Origin: Pseudoduganella armeniaca
GTDB lineage: Bacteria > Pseudomonadota > Gammaproteobacteria > Burkholderiales > Burkholderiaceae_D
Length of the DNA: 64,000 nucleotides
Direction: 5' to 3'
NCBI RefSeq assembly: GCF_003028855.1
Contig: NZ_CP028324.1
Coordinates: forward strand, 2,790,001-2,854,000
Part shown: positions 42,044 to 51,654 of the stretch, piece after piece
Numbering within the stretch: position 1 is the stretch's first letter
Layout: each line of letters starts with the position of its first letter
The notes under the pieces: model-generated
The model's input: the letters and a program-made list of their open reading frames with translations, nothing else
Told to the model about the DNA's origin: nothing
The model's database searches: none
Made by a program: the position numbers and the translations under genes

Positions 42044-42535
42044 TTACGCGGCTTCGATCTTCTCGATGATCACGTCCTCCACCGGCACGTCGGCGAACAT
42101 GCCGCTGCGCGTGGTCTTGACCTTGCGGATCTCGTCGACGACTTCGGTGCCTTCGGTGACTTTGCCGAACACGGCGTAGCCCCAGCCATCCTGGCCCGGG
42201 TAGTCGAGGAAGCTGTTGTTCTTGACGTTGATGAAGAACTGGGCCGAGGCGGAGTGCGGCGCCGACGTGCGGGCCATGGCCAGCGTGTACGGTTCATTCT
42301 TCAGGCCGTTCTTGGCTTCGTTTTCCACGGTCTGCTCGGCCGGCTTTTGCTTCATGCCTGGCTCGAAACCGCCACCCTGGATCATGAAGCCGTCGATGAC
42401 GCGGTGGAAAATGGTGTTGTCGTAGTGACCGGCCTTGACGTAGTTGAGGAAGTTCTCGACGGTCTTCGGTGCTTTTTCCGCGTCCAGCTCGGCGACGATC
42501 TTGCCTTTGTTGGTGGTGATGGTGATGGTGGTCAT
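42044..42535 (-). CDS. ppiB: Cytoplasmic cyclophilin-type peptidyl-prolyl isomerase
   Basis: Product of 163 residues covering only the cyclophilin domain. The active-site stretch FHRVIDGFMIQGG is intact (catalytic Arg), with AQFFINVKNN and GYAVFGKVTEG further on. No signal peptide is present, so it acts in the cytoplasm. The ATG at 42535 begins MTTITITTNKGKI. It is a paralogue of the exported protein encoded at 42605. Confidence 0.95.
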   Translation of the reverse strand: MTTITITTNKGKIVAELDAEKAPKTVENFLNYVKAGHYDNTIFHRVIDGFMIQGGGFEPGMKQKPAEQTVENEAKNGLKNEPYTLAMARTSAPHSASAQFFINVKNNSFLDYPGQDGWGYAVFGKVTEGTEVVDEIRKVKTTRSGMFADVPVEDVIIEKIEAA

Positions 42536-42604
42536 GGTTTTCCTGTGCGTGTTGGTTGGGTCAGGGGCCCGCGATGATACAGCAGACGATGGCAAAATAC
42601 TATT

Positions 42605-43267
42605 CTACTGCGCGGCGGCCGGCTGTGCCGGTTCGGCCGGCGCTTGCGGCGCGGGCACGTCGTTCTTCGGTGCCGCCTGCGCGACCGGCGTCTTCAGGAT
42701 CGTGGCCGACTTGACCACGATCGGCGTTACCGGCACGTTCTGGAAGATCGGCGACTTGTCGTCCACCAGCACCCCCTTGATCTTGTCGACCACTTCCTGG
42801 CCCTTGACGACCTTGCCGAATACCGTATAGCCGACGCCGTCGAAGTTCGGGTAGTCCAGCCCCTCGTTGTTGGCCACGTTGATAAAGAACTGCGAGGTGG
42901 CCGAGTTCGGATTGTCCATGCGCGCCATCGCCACCGAATACGGCTCGTTGCGCAGGCCGTTCTTCGATTCGCTGGGAATCGGCGGGCGGGTCGGCTTCGA
43001 TTTCAGGTCTTTCGTGTAGCCGCCGCCCTGGACCATGAAACCGTCGATCACGCGGTGGAAGATGGTGTCCTTGTAGAAGCCGCTCTTCACGTAGGCCAGG
43101 AAATTGGCGACCGTCTTCGGCGCCTTTTCCTGGTTCAGCTCCAGCACGATCTCGCCGGCCGTGGTCTTCAGCGACACTTGCGGGTCGGCGGCCAGGGCCG
43201 CGCCCGACAGCAGCAGAGCCATCGCGCCAGCCGCGCCGGCAATGACGGAGAGAGATTTAGCACGCAT
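42605..43267 (-). CDS. ppiA: Periplasmic cyclophilin-type peptidyl-prolyl isomerase
   Basis: Exported isomerase of 220 residues. A signal peptide ends near GAALAAD; the cyclophilin domain has FHRVIDGFMVQGG, SQFFINVANN and GYTVFGKVVKG. It ends with a Pro/Ala-rich tail (QAAPKNDVPAPQAPAEPAQP) that the cytoplasmic copy lacks. It helps fold envelope proteins. Confidence 0.94.
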   Translation of the reverse strand: MRAKSLSVIAGAAGAMALLLSGAALAADPQVSLKTTAGEIVLELNQEKAPKTVANFLAYVKSGFYKDTIFHRVIDGFMVQGGGYTKDLKSKPTRPPIPSESKNGLRNEPYSVAMARMDNPNSATSQFFINVANNEGLDYPNFDGVGYTVFGKVVKGQEVVDKIKGVLVDDKSPIFQNVPVTPIVVKSATILKTPVAQAAPKNDVPAPQAPAEPAQPAAAQ

Positions 43268-43546
43268 GTTCTTTTACTTTCCTGAAGGTTGTAGTTTAGG
43301 CCAGCGGCATTTTATCAATGCTATACTTGGCGACGGCTTCCATTCTAGACCGTCTCGGATGGAAAGCAGAACAAGGTAAAACACCAGGGCACCGGGTGCC
43401 CGGGCAAGACAAAAATGATCAGGTCCGCACGTCCCAGGGAGGGAGTGCCGGAACGCTGGCGCCAGGCAGGCGCGGCATCCAGATGCCGGCGCCCGGTCGG
43501 CGCTGGTGGGCCGGAACGTGGCGGACCACAGCACAACAAGAGTCCG

Positions 43547-44932
43547 ATGAGCAATTTGAAGATCTATAACACGCTGGCGCGCGAAAAGCAGGCATTCGTA
43601 CCGATCGAACCGGGCAAGGTTGGCATGTATGTCTGCGGCATGACGGTCTACGACTACTGCCACGTGGGCCACGGCCGCATGATGATGGCGTTCGACGTCA
43701 TCTACCGCTGGCTGAAGGCATCGGGCTACGACGTGCGCTACGTGCGCAACGTGACGGACATCGACGACAAGATCATCCGTCGCGCCGTCGAGAACAACGA
43801 ATCGATCCACGCGCTGACCGCGCGCTTCGAACGCTACATGGACGAGGACACGAGCGCGCTGGGCATCCTGCCGCCGACGGTCGTGCCGCACGCCACCGAG
43901 TACGTGCCGCAGATGTTGTCGATCATCGAGCAGCTGGAAGCGAAAGGACTGGCGTACCAGGGCGAGGACGGCGACGTCAACTACGCCGTGCGCGGCTTCG
44001 AGGGCTACGGCAAGCTGTCCGGCAAGTCGCTGGACGACCTGCGCGCCGGCGAGCGCGTGGACATCAACGCGGGCAAGCGCGACCCGCTCGACTTCGTGCT
44101 GTGGAAGGCCTCCAAGGAGTCGGAGCCGGCCGAGGTGAAATGGCAGTCGAAGTGGGGCAACGGCCGGCCCGGCTGGCATATCGAGTGCTCCGCGATGTCG
44201 TGCGCCACCCTGGGCGAGCAGTTCGACATCCACGGCGGCGGCGCCGACCTGCAGTTCCCGCACCACGAGAACGAGATCGCCCAATCCGAGGGCGCGTTCG
44301 GCCACCCGATGGCCAACTACTGGCTGCACAACGGCTTCGTTCGCGTCGATGGCGAGAAGATGTCCAAATCGCTGGGCAACTTCTTCACGATCCGCGACGT
44401 GCTGAAGGTATTCGACGCCGAAGTGGTGCGCTTCTTCATCCTGCGCGCCCACTACCGCAGCCCGCTGAACTACTCCGACGCGCACCTGCAAGACGCGCGC
44501 GGCGCGCTGACCCGCCTGTACACGGCCCTCGATGGCGCCGTCGGCGACGGCCAGCCACTCGACTGGAACGAGGAGAACGCGAAGAAGTTCGCCGAGGCGA
44601 TGGACGACGATTTCAACACGCCGGTGGCCGTCTCCGTGCTGTTCGACCTGGCCTCCGAAGTGAACAAGTCGGGCTCGCCGGTGGCCGTGCGCCAGCTGAA
44701 GGGCCTGGCCGGCATCATCGGCCTGCTGGAGCGCAGCCCGCAGGAGTTCCTGCAGGCCGGCGCGACGGACGCGATCGGCGTAGCGATCATACTGGAAGCC
44801 ATCGCCGCGCGCGCCGCGGCCAAGAAGGCACGCGACTTCGCCCAGTCCGACAAGATCCGCGCCGACCTGCTGGCGCAAGGCATCGTCCTGGAGGACAAGC
44901 CGGACGGCACGACGAACTGGCGCCGCGCATAA
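43547..44932 (+). CDS. cysS: Cysteine--tRNA ligase
   Basis: Class I aminoacyl-tRNA synthetase of 461 residues. The HIGH-like motif is HVGHGRMMM, the KMSKS motif is intact (GEKMSKSLGNF), and zinc is bound by cysteines in MYVCGM and IECSAMSC with HHENE. The family start MSNLKIYNTL places the ATG at 43547; the frame is open further upstream but has no family match there. The next gene overlaps its stop by one base (TAATG). Confidence 0.96.
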   Translation: MSNLKIYNTLAREKQAFVPIEPGKVGMYVCGMTVYDYCHVGHGRMMMAFDVIYRWLKASGYDVRYVRNVTDIDDKIIRRAVENNESIHALTARFERYMDEDTSALGILPPTVVPHATEYVPQMLSIIEQLEAKGLAYQGEDGDVNYAVRGFEGYGKLSGKSLDDLRAGERVDINAGKRDPLDFVLWKASKESEPAEVKWQSKWGNGRPGWHIECSAMSCATLGEQFDIHGGGADLQFPHHENEIAQSEGAFGHPMANYWLHNGFVRVDGEKMSKSLGNFFTIRDVLKVFDAEVVRFFILRAHYRSPLNYSDAHLQDARGALTRLYTALDGAVGDGQPLDWNEENAKKFAEAMDDDFNTPVAVSVLFDLASEVNKSGSPVAVRQLKGLAGIIGLLERSPQEFLQAGATDAIGVAIILEAIAARAAAKKARDFAQSDKIRADLLAQGIVLEDKPDGTTNWRRA

Positions 44933-45594
44933 TGGTGCTGCAGTCCAGGGACAAGACGGATGCCGGTGGCCGGCAGATGGCGGTGCCGCCCTACTGGGAG
45001 GAGGCCAAGGCCGAGCTGATGCGGCGCGACCGCATCATGAACAAGCTCATTCCGCAGTTCGGCGACCTGCACTTGGTCGGGCACGACGACCCGTTCACGA
45101 CCCTGGCCCGTTCCATCGTCAACCAGCAGGTCACGCCGAAGGCCGCCAACGCGGCCTGGCAGAAGCTGCTGGACGCCTGTCCGAAGTTCACGCCGGCGCT
45201 CGTCATCAAGGCCGGCGCCGCGCAGCTGGCCGCCTGCGGCTTGTCGAAACGCAAGACCGAATACATCCTCGACCTGGCCGACAACTTCAAGGCGAAGAAG
45301 GTGCACGCCGGCGAGTGGCACCAGATGGACGACGAGGCCGTCATCGCGGAGCTGGTACAGATCCGCGGCATCACGCGCTGGACGGCCGAGATGTTCCTGA
45401 TCTTCAACCTGCTGCGGCCGAACGTGCTGCCGCTGGACGACCCGCGCCTGATCGCGGGCATCAGTCATAACTATTTTTCCGGCGAGCCCGTCTCGCGCAG
45501 CGATGCGCGCGAAGTGGCAGCCAACTGGGAACCATTCCGCACGGTCGCCACCTGGTACTTGTGGCGCAGCCTGGATCCGGTGCCGCCGCCGTGA
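44932..45594 (+). CDS. DNA-3-methyladenine glycosylase II-type protein
   Basis: Base-excision repair glycosylase of the HhH-GPD superfamily, 220 residues, of the short AlkA form. The helix-hairpin-helix appears as LVQIRGITRWTAEMFLIF, and the catalytic aspartate is expected in LPLDDPRL. An early FTTLARSIVNQQVTPKAA is the usual family block. It starts one base inside the cysS stop, so translation is coupled. Confidence 0.9.
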   Translation: MVLQSRDKTDAGGRQMAVPPYWEEAKAELMRRDRIMNKLIPQFGDLHLVGHDDPFTTLARSIVNQQVTPKAANAAWQKLLDACPKFTPALVIKAGAAQLAACGLSKRKTEYILDLADNFKAKKVHAGEWHQMDDEAVIAELVQIRGITRWTAEMFLIFNLLRPNVLPLDDPRLIAGISHNYFSGEPVSRSDAREVAANWEPFRTVATWYLWRSLDPVPPP

Positions 45595-45685
45595 TGCGGC
45601 AGCTTTGTCCGGTAAAATAAACACAACCGAACCCACGCAGCCTGGCCGCATGCCGCCGCACGGGGACCATACTCTCGGAGGACCA

Positions 45686-46660
45686 ATGACCAAAACTACT
45701 TTCCTCAATTTTGAACAGCCGATCGCGGAACTGGATTCCAAAATTGAAGAGCTGCGTTTCGTCCAGGACGATTCGGCCGTCGACATCTCGGAAGAGATTG
45801 ACCGGCTGGCCAAGAAGAGCCAGCAGCTGACCAAGGACATCTACGCCAAGCTGACGCCATGGCAGGTCGCGCAGATCGCGCGCCATCCGCAGCGGCCGTA
45901 CACGATGGACTACGTCAACGAGATCTTCACCGACTTCCACGAACTGCACGGCGACCGCACGTATGCCGACGACCAGTCGATCGTCGGCGGCCTGGCCCGT
46001 TTCAACGGCCAGCCCTGCATGGTCATCGGCCACCAGAAGGGCCGCGACACGAAAGAGCGCGCGATGCGCAACTTCGGCATGCCCAAGCCGGAAGGCTACC
46101 GCAAGGCCATGCGCCTGATGAAGGTGGCCGAGAAATTCAACCTGCCGATCTTCACCTTCGTCGATACGCCCGGCGCGTTCCCGGGCATCGACGCCGAAGA
46201 GCGCGGCCAGTCCGAGGCCATCGGCCACAACCTGTACGTGATGGCCGAACTGAAGGTGCCGCTGATTGCCACGATCATCGGCGAAGGCGGCTCCGGCGGC
46301 GCGCTGGCGATCGCCGTGGGCGACGCGGTGTTGATGCTGCAATACGCCACCTACTCGGTGATCTCGCCGGAAGGCTGCGCATCGATCCTGTGGAAGACGT
46401 CCGAGCGCGCGGCCGAAGCGGCCGAGGCGCTGGGCCTGACGGCGCACCGCCTGAAGGCGATGGGCCTGATCGACAAGATCGTCAACGAACCGCTGGGCGG
46501 CGCGCACCGCGATCCGAAAGAGATGGCGCGCCTGCTCAAGCGCGCGCTGGCCGATTCGCTGCGCCAGTTCCAGGGCATGAAGACGAAGGAGCTGCTGGAG
46601 AACCGCCACAAGAAGCTGCTCAGTTACGGCAAGTTCAAGGAAACCACGCCGCAGGAATAA
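45686..46660 (+). CDS. accA: Acetyl-CoA carboxylase carboxyltransferase alpha subunit
   Basis: Half of the carboxyltransferase that makes malonyl-CoA for fatty acid synthesis; 324 residues, normal length. Family blocks: FLNFEQPIAELDSKIEELR, HGDRTYADDQSIVGGLA, FVDTPGAFPGIDAEERGQ and GEGGSGGALAI. CGGAGGA lies 6 bases before the ATG at 45686. It is followed by a repeat-family hairpin with a T run that may end the transcript. Confidence 0.96.
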   Translation: MTKTTFLNFEQPIAELDSKIEELRFVQDDSAVDISEEIDRLAKKSQQLTKDIYAKLTPWQVAQIARHPQRPYTMDYVNEIFTDFHELHGDRTYADDQSIVGGLARFNGQPCMVIGHQKGRDTKERAMRNFGMPKPEGYRKAMRLMKVAEKFNLPIFTFVDTPGAFPGIDAEERGQSEAIGHNLYVMAELKVPLIATIIGEGGSGGALAIAVGDAVLMLQYATYSVISPEGCASILWKTSERAAEAAEALGLTAHRLKAMGLIDKIVNEPLGGAHRDPKEMARLLKRALADSLRQFQGMKTKELLENRHKKLLSYGKFKETTPQE

Positions 46661-46683
46661 GCTTTTCGCGGTAACAGACCCCT

Positions 46684-46735
46684 GGGGACAGGCACCTGTT
46701 TGCGCGCTGGCGCGCGCAAACAGGTGCCTGTCCCC
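46684..46735. repeat. GACAGGCACC-family inverted repeat (perfect copy with T run)
   Basis: Perfect 24-base arms GGGGACAGGCACCTGTTTGC plus GCGC (46684-46707) and the complement (46712-46735), with a 4-base centre. GATTTTTTTTT follows, so this copy is a convincing terminator for accA. A second piece of the family, GGGGTCTGTCCC, lies at 46764-46775 close to the tilS start. Confidence 0.93.
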
Positions 46736-46793
46736 GATTTTTTTTGCGAACGTATTGAAAAATGGGGTCTGTCCCTATTTTTATGGGTAATAC

Positions 46794-48164
46794 ATGAAGT
46801 CACGTCACACCAGCCTCTCCGACCTGTTTTCCACTGCCGTCGCGGCGCTGCCCGCCGACGCGCCGCTCGCCATCGCTTACAGCGGCGGCCTCGATTCGAC
46901 GGCGCTGCTGCACCTGGCACGAGCGCTGCAACGGCCGCTGTACGCCTTCCACGTCCATCACGGCCTGAGCGCCAACGCCGACGCCTGGGAAGCGCACTGC
47001 GCGGCCGAATGCGCGCGCCTGGGTGTCACGTTCGCGGCCCGCCGCGTCACGGTCGCCAGCGACGGCAGCGGCACCGAGGCCTCGGCGCGCATGGCGCGCT
47101 ATGCCGCGCTGGGCGAGTTGTGCCGCGCGCACGGCGTGACGACCCTGCTGACGGCCCATCACCTGGACGACCAGGCCGAGACGATCCTGCTGCAACTGGC
47201 GCGCGGCGCCGGGCCGGCGGGCCTGTCCGGCATGGATTCCTTCAACACCGCACCGGGCTTGTTGGGCAGTGCGGACATCGTGCTGGCGCGCCCGCTGCTG
47301 CAGGCGTCGCGCGCGCAGCTGGAGCAGTACGTGCGCCAGCACAGCCTGGCCCACATCGACGACGAATCGAACAGCGATAGGCGCTATGCCCGCAATGCGC
47401 TGCGCCACACGGTGATGCCGGCGCTGGCGGCGGCCTTCCCCGGCTACCAGGAGCGCTTCACCCGCAGCGCGGCGCACGCGCAATCGGCCCAGCGCTTGCT
47501 GACGCAACTGGCGGCGCAGGACCTGCAGGCCTGCGAGCGCGATGGCGGCATCGACGTCGAAGCCCTGCGCGCGCTGGACGAAGACCGCCGCAACAACCTG
47601 CTGCGCCACTGGTTCAGCGTGTGCGGCATCCGCATCCCGTCGGCCAGCTGGCTGGCCGAGATGACGGCGCAACTGCTGGAGGCACGCGAGGATGCCAACC
47701 TGCTGGTCACGCACCCGGATCGGGAAGTGCGGCGCTACCGCGGCCGCCTGTACCTGGCGCCCAAGCAGCGCACGCTGGCGGGCACGCGCGAGGACATCTT
47801 CGAGGAGGCGCCATTCCAGCATTTCCGCTGGCAGGGCGAGGCGTCGATCGCGTTCCCGGATTACGGCGGCACCTTGCATTTCGATCGGGCGGAGGAGGGC
47901 TGCGCACCCGAATGGCTGCAGGCCCAGTTGCTGACGATCTCGTTCCGCCGCGGCGGCGAGCGCCTGAAGCTGGCCCCGAACCGGCCGACGCGTGGCCTGA
48001 AGCAGCACTACCAGGCACTGGATATCCCGGCGTGGGACCGGACCCGCCTGCCTGTGGTGGGCATCCCCGGGCAGACGGTGTTCGCCGCCGGTATCGGCAT
48101 GGACTGCCGAACCGTTGTGCAGGGACGGAATGATTGCGTTGTCCTGCGCTGGGTGGCCGAATAA
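46794..48164 (+). CDS. tilS: tRNA(Ile)-lysidine synthetase
   Basis: Converts C34 of the CAU-anticodon tRNA-Ile to lysidine, so that AUA is read as Ile; essential. Product of 456 residues. The PP-loop ATP-binding motif is IAYSGGLDSTALL, followed by HVHHGLS and the TilS block LTAHHLDDQAETILL. RRYARNALRHTVMP and the C-terminal TilS domain (RRGGERLKLAPNRPTRGLKQ) complete the family. ATG at 46794; the space before it is short and occupied by repeat-family sequence. Confidence 0.95.
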   Translation: MKSRHTSLSDLFSTAVAALPADAPLAIAYSGGLDSTALLHLARALQRPLYAFHVHHGLSANADAWEAHCAAECARLGVTFAARRVTVASDGSGTEASARMARYAALGELCRAHGVTTLLTAHHLDDQAETILLQLARGAGPAGLSGMDSFNTAPGLLGSADIVLARPLLQASRAQLEQYVRQHSLAHIDDESNSDRRYARNALRHTVMPALAAAFPGYQERFTRSAAHAQSAQRLLTQLAAQDLQACERDGGIDVEALRALDEDRRNNLLRHWFSVCGIRIPSASWLAEMTAQLLEAREDANLLVTHPDREVRRYRGRLYLAPKQRTLAGTREDIFEEAPFQHFRWQGEASIAFPDYGGTLHFDRAEEGCAPEWLQAQLLTISFRRGGERLKLAPNRPTRGLKQHYQALDIPAWDRTRLPVVGIPGQTVFAAGIGMDCRTVVQGRNDCVVLRWVAE

Positions 48165-48302
48165 GATTTGCCAGGCGGGCGTTTTTTCGCATGAGCTTAT
48201 GTCTGAACTGTATGAGGCCCTTGGTTTTTTGACTTGTCCTTTTGCATTGCAGCATGTAGAGTAAAGGGCTCCCTTACTTCAACCGAGTGGAAAACGCAAG
48301 TT

Positions 48303-49550
48303 ATGGCTTTAATCGTTCACAAATACGGCGGTACGTCGATGGGTTCGACGGACCGTATCAAGAACGTCGCGCGCCGGGTCGCCAAATGGCACGACGCGGG
48401 GCACCAGATCGTCGTGGTTCCGTCCGCGATGTCCGGCGAGACGAACCGCCTGATCGCGCTGGCCAAGGAAATCCAGAACCCGCCCGACCCGCGCGAGCTG
48501 GACATGATCGCCTCGACCGGCGAGCAGGTCTCCGTGGGCCTGTTGTCGATGGCGCTGCAGGCGATCGGCAAGGACGCCGTGTCCTACGCCGGCTGGCAGG
48601 TGGGCATTAAGACCGACTCCGCGTTTACCAAGGCCCGCATCCAGTCGATCGACGACGCACGCGTGCGCAAGGACCTCGACAGCGGCAAGATCGTCGTCAT
48701 CACGGGCTTCCAGGGCGTGGACGAGAACGACAACATTGCGACCCTCGGCCGCGGCGGTTCCGACACGTCGGCGGTGGCGATCGCCGCCGCGCTGAAGGCG
48801 GACGAGTGCCTGATCTACACGGACGTGGATGGCGTCTACACGACCGACCCGCGCGTGGTGTCGGAAGCGCGCCGCCTGAAGGCGATCACGTTCGAGGAGA
48901 TGCTGGAACTGGCGTCGCTGGGCTCGAAAGTGCTGCAGACCCGCTCGGTGGAATTCGCCGGCAACTACCGCGTGCCGACGCGCGTGCTGTCGTCGCTGAC
49001 CGACCCCCTGATGGACCTGGCAGAGGAAGCCAGCTCGGGAACCCTGATTTCGTTTGAGGAAGACACCAATATGGAACAAGCAGTCATCTCCGGCATCGCC
49101 TTCAACCGCGACGAAGCCAAAATCTCCGTCATGGGCGTGGCCGACCGTCCGGGCGTGGCGTACCACATCCTGGGCCCGGTCGCGGACGCGAACATCGAAG
49201 TGGACATGATCATCCAGAACCAGTCGGTGGAAGGCAAGACCGACTTCACGTTCACGGTCTCGCGCAACGACTACAACAAGGCGCTGGACGCGCTCAACGC
49301 GCAGAAGGAAGCGATCGGCTTCGCCACGCTGATCGGCGACGCGAAAGTGTCGAAGATCTCGGTCGTGGGCGTGGGCATGCGCAGCCACGTGGGCGTGGCC
49401 TCGGACATGTTCCGCACGCTGGCGGAAGAGGGCATCAACATCATGATGATCTCGACGTCGGAGATCAAGATTTCCGTCCTGATCGACGAGAAGTACATGG
49501 AACTGGCCGTGCGCGCGCTGCACAAGGCGTTCGAACTGGAAAAAGAGTAA
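48303..49550 (+). CDS. lysC: Aspartate kinase
   Basis: Phosphorylates L-aspartate, the first step to lysine, threonine, methionine and diaminopimelate; 415 residues. The kinase part begins MALIVHKYGGTSMG and includes LGRGGSDTSAVAIA. Two ACT domains follow for feedback control (ISVMGVADRPGVAYHILG and ISVVGVGMRSHVGVASDM). In some bacteria the ACT part is also made from an internal start; here ATG 49071 (MEQAVISGIAF) with GAGGA 10 bases upstream could serve, but that is speculative. Confidence 0.95.
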   Translation: MALIVHKYGGTSMGSTDRIKNVARRVAKWHDAGHQIVVVPSAMSGETNRLIALAKEIQNPPDPRELDMIASTGEQVSVGLLSMALQAIGKDAVSYAGWQVGIKTDSAFTKARIQSIDDARVRKDLDSGKIVVITGFQGVDENDNIATLGRGGSDTSAVAIAAALKADECLIYTDVDGVYTTDPRVVSEARRLKAITFEEMLELASLGSKVLQTRSVEFAGNYRVPTRVLSSLTDPLMDLAEEASSGTLISFEEDTNMEQAVISGIAFNRDEAKISVMGVADRPGVAYHILGPVADANIEVDMIIQNQSVEGKTDFTFTVSRNDYNKALDALNAQKEAIGFATLIGDAKVSKISVVGVGMRSHVGVASDMFRTLAEEGINIMMISTSEIKISVLIDEKYMELAVRALHKAFELEKE

Positions 49551-49578
49551 ATATTTCTAAAAAAACCGCCTGATTTCC

Positions 49579-49607
49579 TTGACCAAAGTGGTCCTGGCAA
49601 TTACTAT
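49579..49607 (+). promoter_or_regulatory. Promoter of the tRNA-Ser gene
   Basis: TTGACC at 49579-49584 and TACTAT at 49602-49607 with a 17-base spacer, a good sigma-70 match. Transcription would start near 49614, about 55 bases before the tRNA. Confidence 0.65.
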
Positions 49608-49668
49608 GGCGGTCGTCTGATGTGACGCAGAAATGCAGAGCGAAAGACGATAGTTGAGTGATCGACTA

Positions 49669-49761
49669 GGAGACGTGGCCGAGTGGCCGAAGGCACTTCC
49701 CTGCTAAGGAAGCATACGGGCAAAACCTGTATCGTGGGTTCGAATCCCACCGTCTCCGCCA
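49669..49761 (+). tRNA. tRNA-Ser(GCU)
   Basis: Class II tRNA of 93 bases with encoded CCA. Acceptor stem GGAGACG/CGTCTCC, anticodon loop CTGCTAA (anticodon GCT), long variable arm, and T-arm GGGTTCGAATCCC. Its last 14 bases are repeated at 54182-54195, which marks it as the insertion site of the following island. Confidence 0.98.
49748..49761 (+). repeat. attL-like core in the tRNA-Ser 3' end
   Basis: CACCGTCTCCGCCA forms the 3' half of the acceptor stem plus CCA and recurs exactly at 54182-54195. Six bases further in, GTTCGA also matches the second copy with altered bases between. Confidence 0.8.
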
Positions 49762-49771
49762 AGCATTTTTA

Positions 49772-49800
49772 AAAAGCCCTTGAGATTCAAGGGCTTTTTT
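49772..49800 (+). terminator. Intrinsic terminator after tRNA-Ser
   Basis: Stem AAAAGCCCTTGA/TCAAGGGCTTTT with a 3-base loop, followed by further T. It lies 10 bases after the tRNA and belongs to the inserted DNA, because the terminator at 54200 appears to be the one originally behind this tRNA. Confidence 0.88.
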
Positions 49801-49825
49801 CATTTCTGAGCCAACACACCGATCT

Positions 49826-49848
49826 CTACCCACAATCCTACCCACAAA
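49826..49848 (+). repeat. Tandem CTACCCACAA repeat near the left island end
   Basis: Two CTACCCACAA units separated by TC. The same arrangement, with AA as the spacer, is at 54029-54051; 21 of 23 bases agree. Confidence 0.8.
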
Positions 49849-51654
49849 CCGTTCGACGCTGCATCCAGCTGTCGATGGCTCTCTTACGAACAGCAACGAG
49901 CTGCGCGCGCTGCTCAACTTGCCGCCCGATCCTGGCCGAGGTCTTGCTCGCACGTCAGTGCGAGGCTGAACGAAATTGATCGTCGTGCGATGGCACGTTT
50001 CGGCTTGTCCAGGCCACACTAACAGCCTAGCATGCTCCTGAGCCGTCGCGCAGACTGCTTCTGTTTTGCGCATAGCTACGGATGAGGGCGAAGAGCTAAA
50101 CTGTATAAATTGTATGCAGGGTTTGTAGGCGTCTGCAGGATGCCGGGCGACTGCGTCACCGCGATGAGACGTGTCCACATCCACTTCGAGTTGTTTCAGA
50201 TTTTCAGGTGTGCTCACCCAGTGCGGTGAAGCTGACCAGTGGCCCCTAGAGGCGTCAGGCGAAGATGATCGAGTCCACTATCCCAAGACCGACCGAGGCG
50301 GAGGCTGTCATATCCCTTCGCGATGCGCTGCAGAAGATCCGTCGTGCACAGGAACTTTGCGAACGCGTTGGATTCGGCTGCCTCGTGTTAATGCCCTTGG
50401 CGGAATCGCAGCGGGAGCTGCAGTATGCACTCGACACTGCTTTGGGACGCAATTGAACGAGACGTCCGTTGGGTACTTCTCCAGACCCGTGCGGCCTGGC
50501 TTCGCATCTGGTGTTAGCGTTCAGAGAACCCAGGAGCGGACGCTCGGCTACTCTCATCGCACTTTGGCCTGATAAGCAACTGGCCGACATTGCCTGCGCG
50601 AGTGCAGCTGCGTCCGCTATCGTGAGTGCGAGCACCGCGAGTTTGCTATTGACGACTGCATGGAGCAGCTTCCGCTATGGGCCTGCACACTAGCATATAG
50701 TCCAGACGCGCAGCGATGAAACCACGGTCGTGTACGGAGGCGCGCAAGAGGTCGAGCTGAAAGGTTTATGCGTCACGGTGACGGATAATCATCGTCGCGA
50801 AGAACGCCAACTTGGTCGTCAAAAGTGACGCTGATCAGGTGATAGTAACGCGGCACCGTGACCAATAAACTAGAAGGCCTGCCGCGCATGAGCTATCTAC
50901 ATACTGGTGACCCTGATGCACATTGACGACCTGCTAAGGTATGCGGCCGAGCGCCGGATGTGCACCGCGGAGTTTCCAACAACACGGTGCCGAGATACTG
51001 ACTCTCGTCAACGATGCGACGTTCGTTCAGTTCGACCGGCTGCGGATAGAGCTGTAGGCCCTTAGCGAGGCGCGCGGTAACGCGAACCGACACCGTTTCA
51101 CCGGCAATGCCAGCTGATTTACAAGCCCACCGCCTCGGCGCCAGTAGCGCGTGGATACATCTCAGCGCACCCGTAGCTGGCGCAGGCCCACCGCGATGGT
51201 GCTCGGCATGGGACCTGATTCAGGCGCCGTTTGCACCTGCTGCATCCAGGGAGGTCAGCTCGTACACGGCATGCAGTCGTTTTCGCTTTGCCACGTCGAG
51301 CTGGGCAGTTGCTACCCCAGGCATGCATGATAACGTATCGGGAGCAGGCGACACGCTCACGCCGGGGTAGCCCTTTTCCAACGATGACACTCACGGGCTG
51401 CTGCACGGCAGTTCTGGCACCATGTCGTGCGATCACTCCGTCGCGCGCGACTCTTGTTTGACGTGTGTGTTCGCCAAATGGCAGCTTGCTGCATACTGGC
51501 AATACGCTCAGTTTGATATCAAAATACACCAGCCAAGGCTCTAATGCCGAAATTAAACAGGCTCGAGATGTTATTTTTCGGTAGCCTCTGCGCTGCGCGA
51601 CGCTGATAGCCCCGATACTCAGGCATATGTCACACGGCAGCAGGCACATGTTCT
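49849..51654. other. Gene-poor left part of the island
   Basis: Apart from one possible small gene at 50265-50456, I see no supportable gene in this 1.8 kb. Frames such as 51119-51661 on the minus strand have no ribosome binding site, no domains and implausible composition. The sequence reads like eroded mobile-element DNA. Confidence 0.5.
50265..50456 (+). CDS. Possible small helical protein, 63 residues
   Basis: Frame MIESTIPRPTEAEAVISLRD and onward, ending in LAESQRELQYALDTALGRN. The product would be mostly amphipathic helix (RDALQKIRRAQELCERVG), which looks more protein-like than the other frames in this region. The ribosome binding site is poor (GGCGAAG). No family recognised; it may be a chance frame or a leftover of a larger gene. 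Confidence 0.3.
   Translation: MIESTIPRPTEAEAVISLRDALQKIRRAQELCERVGFGCLVLMPLAESQRELQYALDTALGRN

Noticed and set aside
50098..50118. CTG and CAG halves that resemble a second LexA box
   Set aside because: The spacing is 13 instead of 10 bases and no gene starts nearby.
49666..50217. Minus-strand frame ending WDSNPRYRFCPYASL
   Set aside because: Its C-terminus is the complement of tRNA-Ser and the rest has no domain or ribosome binding site.
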